Counted from the first letter of the stretch, positions 43,676 through 52,912 are shown. The stretch is 59,234 nucleotides of DNA from Vibrio furnissii CIP 102972 (GCF_000176175.1 NZ_ACZP01000015.1:1-59234), one strand, 5' to 3'. Numbers and translations are program-made. Notes: generated by a model from the letters alone, not told the origin.

Positions 43676-44221
43676 ATGTCTTTTAGCGATCAAAACCTAA
43701 TCTGGATCGATTTAGAGATGACAGGCTTGGATCCTGAAACCCATAAAATCATCGAAATCGCGACCATCGTGACCGACAGCCAGCTCAATATTCTGGCCGA
43801 AGGACCGGTATTGGCGGTGCATCAACCCGAGTCCGAACTGCAAAAAATGGACGATTGGTGTACCAACACGCACACCCAAAGCGGGTTGGTGGAGCGTGTA
43901 CGCCAAAGCCAAGTGAGTGAAGACGATGCTGTGGCGCAAACCATCGCGTTTCTTGAACAGTGGGTACCTGCGGGCAAATCACCAATTTGTGGCAATAGTA
44001 TTGGTCAGGATCGCCGTTTCCTCTACAAGCACATGCCGCGTCTGGAAGAATATTTCCACTACCGTTACATCGACGTCAGCACCATCAAAGAACTGACTCG
44101 TCGTTGGCAGCCAGCCGTGTTGGATGGATTTTCAAAACAGGGTAGTCACCTCGCATTGGATGACATTCGTGAGTCGATCGCGGAGCTACAATTTTATCGT
44201 TCGACCGTCTTTAGCATCTAA
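43676..44221 (+). CDS. orn: Oligoribonuclease
   Basis: A 3'-to-5' exonuclease that degrades RNA dinucleotides, including pGpG from cyclic di-GMP turnover. The 181-residue protein of the DEDDh family has Asp12 and Glu14 in WIDLEMTGLDP, CGNSIGQDRRFLYKHMP and the final HLALDDIRESI with the catalytic His and Asp. A frame open from 43616 adds 20 residues unlike the family; the ATG at 43676 matches known N termini. It lies upstream of the tRNA-Gly array, as in E. coli. Confidence 0.97.
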   Translation: MSFSDQNLIWIDLEMTGLDPETHKIIEIATIVTDSQLNILAEGPVLAVHQPESELQKMDDWCTNTHTQSGLVERVRQSQVSEDDAVAQTIAFLEQWVPAGKSPICGNSIGQDRRFLYKHMPRLEEYFHYRYIDVSTIKELTRRWQPAVLDGFSKQGSHLALDDIRESIAELQFYRSTVFSI

Positions 44222-44385
44222 AAAAGGGCGTCGCATGGCTGGCCGCAACGGACGGTTGGCCTGCGTTGGCAGGCGGTGAATGCGCACGCTGGTGGCAAGT
44301 TCAGCACAATTTGATGGATGAATGTTCTGGGTTGCGCGCTTTTTCATCAACTGAAAAAAAATTAGATTTTTTTCGCGATAAGTTC

Positions 44386-44413
44386 TTGCATCACACAGAA
44401 ATGCTCTTATAAT
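44386..44413 (+). promoter_or_regulatory. Promoter of the tRNA-Gly/tRNA-fMet array
   Basis: TTGCAT and a perfect TATAAT are separated by 16 bases, followed by a GC-containing discriminator (tcgcagccc), about 33 bases before the first tRNA. An A/T-rich stretch (44354-44374) upstream could be an UP element. The 225 bases after orn hold nothing else that I can support. Confidence 0.8.
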
Positions 44414-44446
44414 TCGCAGCCCTAAACGACGGAAAACGTTGTTGAT

Positions 44447-44522
44447 GCGACACTAGCTCAGTTGGTAGAGCGCAACCTTGCCAAGGTTGAGGTCACGAGT
44501 TCGAACCTCGTGTGTCGCTCCA
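44447..44522 (+). tRNA. tRNA-Gly (GCC), copy 1
   Basis: 76-base tRNA with the GCC anticodon (loop ttgccaa), a GCGACAC/GTGTCGC acceptor stem and encoded CCA. Equivalent in position to E. coli glyV/X/Y. Confidence 0.97.
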
Positions 44523-44578
44523 TTTACTTCAGGTAAATGGCAGAGTCTTCATCGTACTTAACGGTGACACAATACGGA

Positions 44579-44655
<77 letters not shown>

Positions 44656-44688
44656 AATTCAGATGAAGTGCTTTGGCATTTTATCCTT

Positions 44689-44764
44689 GCGACACTAGCT
44701 CAGTTGGTAGAGCGCAACCTTGCCAAGGTTGAGGTCACGAGTTCGAACCTCGTGTGTCGCTCCA
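44689..44764 (+). tRNA. tRNA-Gly (GCC), copy 2
   Basis: Identical by eye to copy 1. Confidence 0.97.
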
Positions 44765-44822
44765 CTTTCCTTTGGTAAAGTGGTGATAGCTCTCATCGTG
44801 CTTAACGATGACACAATACGGA

Positions 44823-44899
<77 letters not shown>

Positions 44900-44932
44900 A
44901 ATTCAGATTGAGTGCTTTGGCATTTAATCCTT

Positions 44933-45008
44933 GCGACACTAGCTCAGTTGGTAGAGCGCAACCTTGCCAAGGTTGAGGTCACGAGTTCGAACCTCGTGTG
45001 TCGCTCCA
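44933..45008 (+). tRNA. tRNA-Gly (GCC), copy 3
   Basis: Identical by eye to copy 1. Confidence 0.97.
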
Positions 45009-45039
45009 GTTTAGCCCGCATCGTGCTTAACGGTGACAT

Positions 45040-45115
45040 GCGACACTAGCTCAGTTGGTAGAGCGCAACCTTGCCAAGGTTGAGGTCACGAGTTCGAACC
45101 TCGTGTGTCGCTCCA
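45040..45115 (+). tRNA. tRNA-Gly (GCC), copy 4
   Basis: Identical by eye to copy 1; only 31 bases after copy 3, with no initiator tRNA between. Confidence 0.97.
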
Positions 45116-45146
45116 ATTTAGCCCGCATCGTGCTTAACGGTGACAT

Positions 45147-45223
45147 GCGAACACTAGCTCAGTTGGTAGAGGGCAACCTTGCCAAGGTTGAGGTCACGAG
45201 TTCGAACCTCGTGTGTCGCTCCA
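45147..45223 (+). pseudogene. Damaged tRNA-Gly (GCC), copy 5
   Basis: This copy has an extra A in the 5' acceptor strand (GCGAACAC in place of GCGACAC), which bulges the acceptor stem, and G in place of C at tRNA position 25 (gaggg in place of gagcg), which breaks the G10-C25 pair of the D stem. The anticodon arm, T arm and CCA are unchanged. It is 77 bases long. With five intact copies it can be lost without cost, so I call it a decaying gene; low activity cannot be excluded. Confidence 0.75.
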
Positions 45224-45254
45224 GTTTAGCTCTCATCGTGCTTAACGGTGACAT

Positions 45255-45330
45255 GCGACACTAGCTCAGTTGGTAGAGCGCAACCTTGCCAAGGTTGAGG
45301 TCACGAGTTCGAACCTCGTGTGTCGCTCCA
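45255..45330 (+). tRNA. tRNA-Gly (GCC), copy 6
   Basis: Identical by eye to copy 1. Confidence 0.97.
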
Positions 45331-45371
45331 GTTGATAGCCCTCATCGTGCTTAACGATGACACAATACGGA

Positions 45372-45448
<77 letters not shown>

Positions 45449-45470
45449 ATTTCTTCGTTTCAAGAGATCA

Positions 45471-45493
45471 CTGCGCTAGACGCAGATTTTTTT
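45471..45493 (+). terminator. Terminator of the tRNA array
   Basis: The stem CTGCG/CGCAG with a CTAGA loop is followed by TTTTTTT, 23 bases after the last tRNA. Confidence 0.85.
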
Positions 45494-46021
45494 ACTCTTA
45501 AAACGGCAAAAGTTTGGCAAACCGCCAATGCTCTTTCTATAATGCTGTGAAGCATAAACCCCCTAAAAATAAACACGCTGCTGCGAGGTAGTGTGATTTT
45601 CTTTTTGTTTGCGACATTCGTCCGAATGTGCCCGCTTACCTGCTACAGACTGATTTTGTACTGTTCATCAACAGACTTATCCACATTTTATTTCTGTGGA
45701 TAACTTGGTGTATAAAGTGTTTTTCAGTAGCTGGAATGGTGACTTGCGGCAGGATCTTTTTTGGCAACTCAGGTTGAGTGATAATACGGGTTTTTCTGTA
45801 ACTCGTTGTTTTTATTAACTTTAATTGACTTGTTAGCAACAAGCATTCCAACAAAAAAAGATCATTAACTGTATTTTCATTGATCCTAATCATTTCCTGC
45901 TGGTGTGACTAACTTTTCTAAGATTTAGAAAACAGAGTCGGATAAAAAATTTTTTCCACATTTGGGATATTTGAGAAGCATATCAAAGTCTGTGCGTAAG
46001 GCTTGTGCAACTCGCCCTCAT
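45494..46021. promoter_or_regulatory. datA-like DnaA-box region (non-coding)
   Basis: A 528-base A/T-rich gap between convergent units (tRNA array and queG) with no supported gene. It contains two perfect DnaA boxes facing each other 9 bases apart: TTATCCACA at 45677-45685 and TGTGGATAA at 45695-45703. A third, TTTTCCACA (45952-45960), fits the looser consensus, and TGTGCGTAA (45991-45999) has one mismatch. In E. coli the DnaA-titrating and DnaA-ATP-hydrolysing locus datA lies in exactly this interval, between the glyVXY tRNAs and queG. An IHF site, needed by datA, was not found with confidence. Confidence 0.55.
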
Positions 46022-47134
46022 TCAAGCATCTCTCGGCAACCCCTTCTCTATGATACGAACCAAGCGTTGGTGCTTGGTGTTGCTAAACGGCAACTGAGCT
46101 TGCTGTTCGGCTAAGGCCCATTCTATGTGTTCATCCAACAAGGCGGATTGCCCTTGGTGACGAGTCAGCGCGTCGATAATGCGAGAGGAATAGGGCGCAT
46201 TGCCCATTGCGATAATCAGATTACGTTGCCACTGCTGGTGGCCTATCCGGCGAATGGCCGAGCCTTCCATGTTGCGCAAGAAGGTGGCTTCATCCCACGC
46301 AAACAGCGCGACCAAGTCCGGTTCGTTGAACGCTGGGCGGCGATGGAAGTCAGATTGCTGCGTCAGATCAGCAAAGCGATTCCACGGACACACCAGTTGG
46401 CAGTCATCGCACCCGTAGATGCGGTTGCCCATCGCTTTGCGAAATTCGAGTGGAATCACACCATCGTATTCAATGGTGAGGTAAGAGATGCAACGCCGAG
46501 CATCGACCACGCCATCGGCGACAATGGCGCCAGTGGGGCAAGAGGTCACACAGGCGCGGCATTTACCACATTGGTCTTCAGACGGCGTATCGACGGGGAG
46601 TGGAATATCAACCAGCAGTTCGCCGAGAAAAAACCACGAGCCGCTGTCTTGATCCAGAATCAGTGAGTGTTTACCGGTCCAGCCGAGTCCGGCTTTCTGC
46701 GCCAAAGGGCGTTCCAGAATCGGTGCAGAGTCGACAAACGGGCGATATCCCAATTCACCCACCGCAGCTTCGATTTTCTCGCCCAGTTTCTTGAGCTGAT
46801 TGCGCAGCAGCTTGTGGTAGTCACGGCCGAGCGCATAGCGGCTGATGTAAGCGTGAGTTGGGTTATTGAGATTGCTGGCAAACTGCGCCTGCGGCGGTAG
46901 GTAGTTCATGCGTGCGCTGATCACACGTAAGGTGCCGGGCAGGAGTTCAGCTGGGCGCGCGCGCATCATGCCGTGGCGCGCCATCCAATCCATCTCGCCG
47001 TGATATCCCGCGTCGAGCCATTGCTGCAGTGCGGCTTCATGTTGACTCAGATCCACATCGCAGATCCCGACTTTTTCAAATCCGAGCTCAATGGCCCAGT
47101 GTTTGATCTGATCTGCAAGTGCGTGATAATCCAT
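46022..47134 (-). CDS. queG: Epoxyqueuosine reductase
   Basis: Cobalamin- and iron-sulfur-dependent enzyme that reduces epoxyqueuosine to queuosine in the wobble position of GUN-anticodon tRNAs. The 370-residue protein has an N-terminal cobalamin-binding region (with FVDSAPILERPLAQKAGLGW around 133-152) and two 4Fe-4S clusters bound by Cys189, Cys192, Cys195, Cys199 (CGKCRACVTSCP) and Cys215, Cys242, Cys245, Cys249 (CDDCQLVCP). It is divergent from tsaE. In E. coli nnr lies between queG and tsaE; it is absent from this position here. Confidence 0.96.
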   Translation of the reverse strand: MDYHALADQIKHWAIELGFEKVGICDVDLSQHEAALQQWLDAGYHGEMDWMARHGMMRARPAELLPGTLRVISARMNYLPPQAQFASNLNNPTHAYISRYALGRDYHKLLRNQLKKLGEKIEAAVGELGYRPFVDSAPILERPLAQKAGLGWTGKHSLILDQDSGSWFFLGELLVDIPLPVDTPSEDQCGKCRACVTSCPTGAIVADGVVDARRCISYLTIEYDGVIPLEFRKAMGNRIYGCDDCQLVCPWNRFADLTQQSDFHRRPAFNEPDLVALFAWDEATFLRNMEGSAIRRIGHQQWQRNLIIAMGNAPYSSRIIDALTRHQGQSALLDEHIEWALAEQQAQLPFSNTKHQRLVRIIEKGLPRDA

Positions 47135-47344
47135 AACGGTTCAGCTCGGTAAAATGGGGCGGGGATCTTAGCGGATCTATCTGGGGGGATCCAGCGCTTC
47201 GCGCGTGCTTTTTTCCGCAACGCTGGCGAATATTTTTCGGTTTGCTTACAGAAGAGAGCTTGTCTCTCAAATCCAACCCAGTTTACTATTCGGTTTCTTT
47301 TGATTTTTATATAGTCGATGTTCGACACATTAGAGATATTTTCA

Positions 47345-47809
47345 ATGACCACGAAGACCTTCACCCTTAAAGATGAGCACGCGACGGTAGATCTTGGCAC
47401 AGCGCTGGCCAAGCTCTGTACGCAACAGACCACCTTGTACTTACATGGCGATCTTGGTGCAGGCAAAACCACTTTCAGTCGTGGTTTCATTCGTGCATTG
47501 GGTCATACGGGCAATGTGAAAAGCCCGACGTACACCTTAGTGGAGCCGTACCAATTGGCTCAATGGCAAGTGTACCACTTTGATCTTTACCGTTTGGCGG
47601 ATCCGGAAGAACTCGAGTTCATGGGGATCCGTGATTACTTTACCGATGATGCGATTTGTCTGGTGGAATGGCCGGAGAAAGGTCATGGCATGTTGCCTAC
47701 GTCGGATCTGGATCTCGACATGCGTTACGATGGCAACCAGCGCCAAGCGGTGTTCACCGCAAACAACGACTATGGGCGTACATTACTAAATCAGTTGGAG
47801 TTATGTTGA
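47345..47809 (+). CDS. tsaE: tRNA threonylcarbamoyladenosine biosynthesis ATPase TsaE
   Basis: Essential ATPase of the TsaBDE complex that makes t6A37 on ANN-decoding tRNAs. The 154-residue protein has the Walker A GDLGAGKTT at 35-43, KSPTYTLVEPY, FDLYRL and LVEWPEKG, as in the family. A frame open from 47318 adds 9 residues, but the ATG at 47345 is the more usual start. It overlaps the start of amiB by seven bases (ATGTTGA), suggesting coupled translation. Confidence 0.95.
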   Translation: MTTKTFTLKDEHATVDLGTALAKLCTQQTTLYLHGDLGAGKTTFSRGFIRALGHTGNVKSPTYTLVEPYQLAQWQVYHFDLYRLADPEELEFMGIRDYFTDDAICLVEWPEKGHGMLPTSDLDLDMRYDGNQRQAVFTANNDYGRTLLNQLELC

Positions 47810-49521
47810 TCGTTCACGTTTGCCGTTCTTGGGTCGTCTGGCTTGCGCTGACGACCGCCTTCCTGTCGAGTGCCGTCCAGGCCAACGTGTTGGAGGGGGT
47901 GCGAGTTTGGCCCTCTCCGGATGAAACACGCGTCGTGATCGACGTGAAATCCGAAGTGGATTTCAGCTATTTTACCCTCAGTGGGCCGGATCGTCTGGTG
48001 GTGGATCTCAAACAGACCTCACTGGGCACCAAATTACCGGTTCATGTCAGCGACAGTGCGATCCTCACGAAAATCCGCGCCAGTTCTCCGCCTGAAAAGT
48101 CGAGCTATCGTCTGGTGCTGGAGCTGAAAAGGAAATCATCCCCGCAACTGTTTAAGCTCGCGCCGACACCAGGCGGCCAATATGGCCATCGTTTGGTGAT
48201 TGATCTGCCGCACGCCGAAACTGCCAGCCAGCCAGCGGCTAAACCAAGCAGCGAGGCCAAAGTGAGCCGAGATGCTTCGCAGCTCTATGGCACCGCCGAT
48301 ATCGTTGTCGCGATTGATGCTGGCCACGGTGGTGAAGATCCCGGATCGATCGGTCCGACCCGCAAGTACGAAAAAGACGTTACCTTGAGTGTGGCCAAGA
48401 AACTGGCGGATCAAATTGATGCCGTGCCGGGAATGAAAGCGGTGCTTACGCGCCGCGGCGATTACTTTGTAAATCTGAACAAACGTTCTGAAATCGCCCG
48501 TAAGAACAAAGCACACTTGCTGGTGTCAATTCACGCGGACGCGTTCCATACGCCGCAGCCGCGCGGTGCCTCAGTGTTTGTACTCAATACCCGCCGCGCC
48601 AACACGGAGATCGCCCGCTGGGTCGAAAACCATGAGCAGCAATCGGAATTGCTTGGCGGGGCCGGTGAAGTGCTGGCAAAAAACAATGCCGACCGCAACG
48701 TCAGCCAAACCTTGCTCGATTTGCAGTTCAGTCATTCTCAAAAAGAAGGCTACAAAGTCGCGACCAACATCCTGCGTGAAATGGGTAAAGTCGCGCACTT
48801 GCACAAACGCGAACCAGTCAATGCCAGTTTGGCGGTGCTGAAATCGCCGGACATTCCATCCGTGCTGGTGGAAACAGGCTTTATTTCTAACCCCGCGGAA
48901 GAGAAATTGCTATTCCAGCGCAGCCATCAGGACAAACTGGCGCATGCGTTGACGGTGGCCGTGGTGCAGTATTTTGAAGACAACCCACCGGAAGGCACGC
49001 TATTTGCCAACCGAGGCAAAACGCAAAAACACAAAGTGCAGCGCGGTGAGTCGTTGTCGGTGATCGCCAACAAGTACGGCACCCGTGTCGAGGCGATTGT
49101 GCAAACCAATAAACTCAAGAGCAACAACCTCGCGGTGGGTCAGATCCTGACGATTCCGGGGGGCAGTCGCGGGCCGGTGCACGTGCCGGTGGTGAGCAAT
49201 CCGGTTGAAACCGAGACCGTGACTCACGTGGTCAAATCGGGCGATTACCTGGGCAAGTTGGCCAGCACGTACAAAGTCTCGGTGGACGCGATCAAACGCG
49301 AAAATAACCTGAGATCCGATACCTTGAAATTGGGCCAAAAGCTGAAAATTACCGTCAGCTTGAAAGACAAGCCGCTGCGCAAGCACACGGTGGCGCGCGG
49401 AGAGTTCTTAGGCAAGATCGCCAGCAAGTACAATGTCAGCGTGCAGAGCATTCGTGAAGCCAACAAGCTGCGTTCGGACAATCTTGCGGTCGGTCAGGTC
49501 CTGATCATTCCAAACAAATAA
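47803..49521 (+). CDS. amiB: N-acetylmuramoyl-L-alanine amidase
   Basis: Periplasmic zinc amidase that cleaves septal peptidoglycan during daughter-cell separation. The 572-residue protein has a signal peptide (about 1-28), an AMIN domain (about 30-130), an Amidase_3 domain (about 165-385, with IDAGHGGEDPG and ISIHADAFH-type zinc residues and LVETGFISNPAEE) and three LysM repeats (about 410-453, 467-510 and 527-571). The LysM repeats, absent from E. coli AmiB, are common in Vibrio homologues. It is expected to be activated by EnvC, encoded at 33699-34835. The longer open frame from 47656 overlaps tsaE and is not used. Confidence 0.95.
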   Translation: MLIVHVCRSWVVWLALTTAFLSSAVQANVLEGVRVWPSPDETRVVIDVKSEVDFSYFTLSGPDRLVVDLKQTSLGTKLPVHVSDSAILTKIRASSPPEKSSYRLVLELKRKSSPQLFKLAPTPGGQYGHRLVIDLPHAETASQPAAKPSSEAKVSRDASQLYGTADIVVAIDAGHGGEDPGSIGPTRKYEKDVTLSVAKKLADQIDAVPGMKAVLTRRGDYFVNLNKRSEIARKNKAHLLVSIHADAFHTPQPRGASVFVLNTRRANTEIARWVENHEQQSELLGGAGEVLAKNNADRNVSQTLLDLQFSHSQKEGYKVATNILREMGKVAHLHKREPVNASLAVLKSPDIPSVLVETGFISNPAEEKLLFQRSHQDKLAHALTVAVVQYFEDNPPEGTLFANRGKTQKHKVQRGESLSVIANKYGTRVEAIVQTNKLKSNNLAVGQILTIPGGSRGPVHVPVVSNPVETETVTHVVKSGDYLGKLASTYKVSVDAIKRENNLRSDTLKLGQKLKITVSLKDKPLRKHTVARGEFLGKIASKYNVSVQSIREANKLRSDNLAVGQVLIIPNK

Positions 49522-49533
49522 CACGGGGCGTGT

Positions 49534-51483
49534 ATGACGATTCGTATTCTGCCAGCGCGACTGGCCAACCAGATTGCTGCCGGGGAAGTGGTCGAACGAC
49601 CAGCCTCGGTGGTGAAAGAGCTGGTCGAAAACAGCCTCGATTCTGGTGCGACTCGAATCGATATTGACATTGAAAAGGGCGGCGCCAAGTTAATCCGCAT
49701 TCGTGACAACGGCTGTGGCATCGACAAAGACGAATTGGGGCTGGCGTTGAGTCGTCATGCCACCTCCAAGATCCACACGCTGGACGATCTAGAAGCCATC
49801 ATTAGCCTTGGCTTTCGTGGTGAAGCGCTGGCGAGTATCAGCTCGGTGTCGCGCCTCACGCTGACATCGCGCACGGCGACGCAGGAAGAAGCGTGGTCAG
49901 CGTACAGTGAAGGCCGCGACATGCAGGTGCAGCTGCAACCTGCCGCGCACCCGATTGGCACCACCGTAGAAGTGCTCGATCTGTTTTTCAATACGCCAGC
50001 GCGACGCAAATTCCTGCGCACCGAAAAGACCGAATTTACTCACATTGATGAACTGTTAAAGCGCATTGCACTCAGCCGTTTTGATGTGACATTCAATTTG
50101 CGCCACAACGGCAAGCTGGTGCGCCAATACCGCGCTGCGAAAACCGAGATTCAGTTGGAGAAACGCATCGCAGCGGTGTGTGGCTCGGCCTTTGTGCGCA
50201 ACATGCTCAAGATTGAGTTAGCGCATCAAGGGCTCAAATTGCATGGCTGGATCACCACACCCGATGGCGCGCGCCAACAGAGCGATCTGCAATACTGTTA
50301 CGTCAATGGCCGCATGATGCGCGACAAGCTCATCAACCATGCGATTCGTCAGAGCTACGAAACCAGTTTACGCCCTGATCAGTTTGCCACGTACGTGTTG
50401 TTTATTGAGTTGGATCCGCATCAGGTCGATGTCAACGTGCATCCCGCCAAACACGAAGTTCGTTTCCATCAGGCGCGTCTGGTACACGATTTTATTTATC
50501 AGGCACTCAGCAGCGCGCTGGCGGAAAGCCAACACATTGATGCGCCGACGCACAACGAATCGGCTTTCCATTATCACGATGAGCCTGAACAGACGTCCGC
50601 GATATCAGAGCGGGTGACACAGGCGGTCGAGAGCACGCCGGCTTATCCGGGTCGCAGTGATTATGAACGCCCAGCGCGTGAAGCGACTCGCGATCAGGTG
50701 CGCGAAGCCTCCAAACACAGTGCATGGGTTGAATCTTCGCAAGCAAAACGCAAACCCGCGCAGGAACGCGTCAGTGCCCCTTCACCGTCTCAGGCTGAAG
50801 TGCGCGCGTATCAGGCGCTGATGCAAACCCCCGATGTGGCTTCGCCAACGCCTGACGAACACCATCCATCTACCCCGTTAGAACACACGCCGTTAGAACA
50901 CGAGACTTTTACGGTGCAGCAACTGGGGAAAGCCATCGCGGTGGTGCGTGGATGCTATTTGCTGATGAACACGCCACAAGGTTGTGTGCTGCTGTCTCTT
51001 CGCGTGGCGGCGTGGCTGAGAGTGCGTGGGCAGTTGAATGCGCAGCACGAGCCCCTCAAGAGTCAGCCGCTGCTGGTACCGCTGTCGTTGAAAATGTCGG
51101 CATCGGAAGCCAACGCTTTGGAACAGTCTCAGCCGCTGCTGACGCAGTTGGGTTTAGAGCTCAAGCCGCGCCATCCGGGATCCTTGATGGTGATGGGGGT
51201 GCCGCAACCGCTGCGACAGCAAAATCTACAACTTCTGATCCCAGATCTGTTATCTTACGCGTCTTTGAATTTTGAGCAGGCCGATCAGCCGCTGGATCTG
51301 AATTCGCTGGCCGATTGGCTGAGCGATCGTGTGGTGAGTGAGAAAGCTGACTACACTTTGTCAGAAGCGATCCAGTTGATTGCAGAGATTGAGCAGATGT
51401 GGCAGGGCAACCTCCCGCTGCACGATGAACGTTTTGTTCGACCTGTGGATTTTTCCGCGACCATTGCAGCATTAAACTCATGA
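49534..51483 (+). CDS. mutL: DNA mismatch repair protein MutL
   Basis: ATPase that links MutS mismatch recognition to strand incision and UvrD. The 649-residue protein has the GHKL motifs: ENSLDSGA, RIRDNGCGID and SRHATSKI, then LGFRGEALASI. A Pro/Glu/Gln-rich linker follows (about 335-460), then the C-terminal dimerisation domain. I see no DQHA(X)2E(X)4E endonuclease motif, which fits the MutH-dependent type of gamma-proteobacteria. It lies 12 bases after amiB and overlaps miaA by four bases. Confidence 0.96.
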   Translation: MTIRILPARLANQIAAGEVVERPASVVKELVENSLDSGATRIDIDIEKGGAKLIRIRDNGCGIDKDELGLALSRHATSKIHTLDDLEAIISLGFRGEALASISSVSRLTLTSRTATQEEAWSAYSEGRDMQVQLQPAAHPIGTTVEVLDLFFNTPARRKFLRTEKTEFTHIDELLKRIALSRFDVTFNLRHNGKLVRQYRAAKTEIQLEKRIAAVCGSAFVRNMLKIELAHQGLKLHGWITTPDGARQQSDLQYCYVNGRMMRDKLINHAIRQSYETSLRPDQFATYVLFIELDPHQVDVNVHPAKHEVRFHQARLVHDFIYQALSSALAESQHIDAPTHNESAFHYHDEPEQTSAISERVTQAVESTPAYPGRSDYERPAREATRDQVREASKHSAWVESSQAKRKPAQERVSAPSPSQAEVRAYQALMQTPDVASPTPDEHHPSTPLEHTPLEHETFTVQQLGKAIAVVRGCYLLMNTPQGCVLLSLRVAAWLRVRGQLNAQHEPLKSQPLLVPLSLKMSASEANALEQSQPLLTQLGLELKPRHPGSLMVMGVPQPLRQQNLQLLIPDLLSYASLNFEQADQPLDLNSLADWLSDRVVSEKADYTLSEAIQLIAEIEQMWQGNLPLHDERFVRPVDFSATIAALNS

Positions 51484-52412
51484 GCACACAATTACCTTTA
51501 GCCCTGTTTCTGATGGGGCCGACCGCTTCCGGTAAAACAGATTTGGCCATTCGTCTGCGCCAAAAGTTTCCGGTTGAGATCATCAGCGTGGATTCGGCGC
51601 TGATCTACAAAGGCATGGACATCGGCACCGCCAAACCAGACCAGCACGAGCTGGCGCTGGCGCCTCATCGACTGATCGACATGCTCGATCCGAGTGAAGC
51701 CTATTCTGCGGCAGATTTTCGCCGTGATGCGCTGCGTGAAATGAACGACATTGTGGCACAAGGGCGAATCCCGCTACTGGTGGGCGGTACCATGCTGTAT
51801 TACAAGGCGTTGCTGGAAGGGTTATCCCCGCTGCCAGCCGCTGATCCTGAGATTCGTCAACAGATCGAACACGAAGCGGAACAACATGGTTGGCTGGCGT
51901 TGCATGACCAATTACGCCACATCGACCCCGTCTCGGCCGAACGAATTCATCCAAATGATCCACAAAGATTATCGCGAGCATTGGAAGTTTATCGGATTTC
52001 AGGTAAAACTCTTACTGAACTGACTCAAACCAAAGGGGAAGCATTACCTTTTCGGGTCAAGCAGTTCGCAATAGCTCCCAAGGAAAGGGCTGAGCTCCAC
52101 CGTCGAATTGAACTCCGATTCGAAAAGATGGTCGAAGCAGGGTTTGAAGAAGAAGTCAAAGCACTCTATGCTCGAAAAGATCTTCATCCTGATTTGCCGT
52201 CGATCCGTTGTGTGGGATATCGACAAATGTGGGACTATTTAGACGGGAACGGTCGTTTGGAGGACGCAATCTTTCGCGGAATCTGCGCCACTCGTCAATT
52301 GGCCAAGCGACAGATCACCTGGTTGCGCAGCTGGGATGATTTAACTTGGTTAGATAGCGAAAACGTTGAACACGCGTTGGAAACTCTCTCAAATGCCATA
52401 GCATCTGATTGA
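51480..52412 (+). CDS. miaA: tRNA dimethylallyltransferase
   Basis: It adds a dimethylallyl group to A37 of tRNAs reading UNN codons. The 310-residue protein has the P-loop GPTASGKT at 13-20, SVDSALIYKGMDIGTAKP, LVGGTMLYYKALLEG and the RQ(M)W region SIRCVGYRQMWDYL. The ATG overlaps the mutL stop (ATGA). The mutL-miaA-hfq order is standard. Confidence 0.97.
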   Translation: MSTQLPLALFLMGPTASGKTDLAIRLRQKFPVEIISVDSALIYKGMDIGTAKPDQHELALAPHRLIDMLDPSEAYSAADFRRDALREMNDIVAQGRIPLLVGGTMLYYKALLEGLSPLPAADPEIRQQIEHEAEQHGWLALHDQLRHIDPVSAERIHPNDPQRLSRALEVYRISGKTLTELTQTKGEALPFRVKQFAIAPKERAELHRRIELRFEKMVEAGFEEEVKALYARKDLHPDLPSIRCVGYRQMWDYLDGNGRLEDAIFRGICATRQLAKRQITWLRSWDDLTWLDSENVEHALETLSNAIASD

Positions 52413-52607
52413 GTTAGCTGTGTATAATGTGATCGCTTTTGCGTGATGTGCCCTGTAAAGGATCCGTTACTTGTTTTTGGCGCGTCAGCCCCAATGATCG
52501 GTAACAACGGGGTGTTTTTATTCGTTTAGCTCAGATGCGAAAGCCGCACAAATTTCAGTGCACCGCTAGCTAAATAACTACAACAAAATACAAATAAGGA
52601 AAATAAA
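52413..52607 (+). promoter_or_regulatory. Gap upstream of hfq with a possible promoter
   Basis: A perfect TATAAT lies at 52423-52428, 11 bases after the miaA stop, without a convincing -35 box at the right distance. AAGGAAA lies 6-12 bases before the hfq ATG. In E. coli, hfq has several promoters inside and after miaA. Confidence 0.45.
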
Positions 52608-52871
52608 ATGGCTAAGGGGCAATCTCTACAAGACCCATTCTTAAATGCACTACGTCGCGAGCGTATTCCAGTGTCTATCTACCTTGTGAACGGCATTAAG
52701 CTGTAAGGCCAAATCGAGTCGTTTGATCAATTTGTGATCCTGTTGAAAAACACCGTGAACCAAATGGTGTACAAACACGCGATCTCAACAGTTGTTCCTG
52801 CTCGTCCAGTGAGCCATCACAGCGGTGATCGTCCAACGAATGAGCGCGGCTCAGAGAAATCAGAAGATTAA
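52608..52871 (+). pseudogene. hfq: RNA chaperone Hfq, interrupted by an in-frame stop at codon 33
   Basis: The 88-codon frame reads as a normal Vibrio Hfq from [20 protein letters not shown] to the C-terminal GSEKSED, except that codon 33 (52704-52706) is TAA. In E. coli Hfq that residue is Gln33 in NGIKLQGQIESF, so the change is CAA to TAA. As written, only a 32-residue peptide is made, lacking most of Sm1 and all of Sm2 (MVYKHAIST), so no hexamer could form. Every other codon, including the YKH motif, is conserved, which points to a very recent mutation or a sequence error. No good restart site follows. The gene lies between miaA and hflX. Confidence 0.93.
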
Positions 52872-52912
52872 TTCTCTGTACGCAAATTATTATTTATTAA
52901 GGAGTTGATAGC

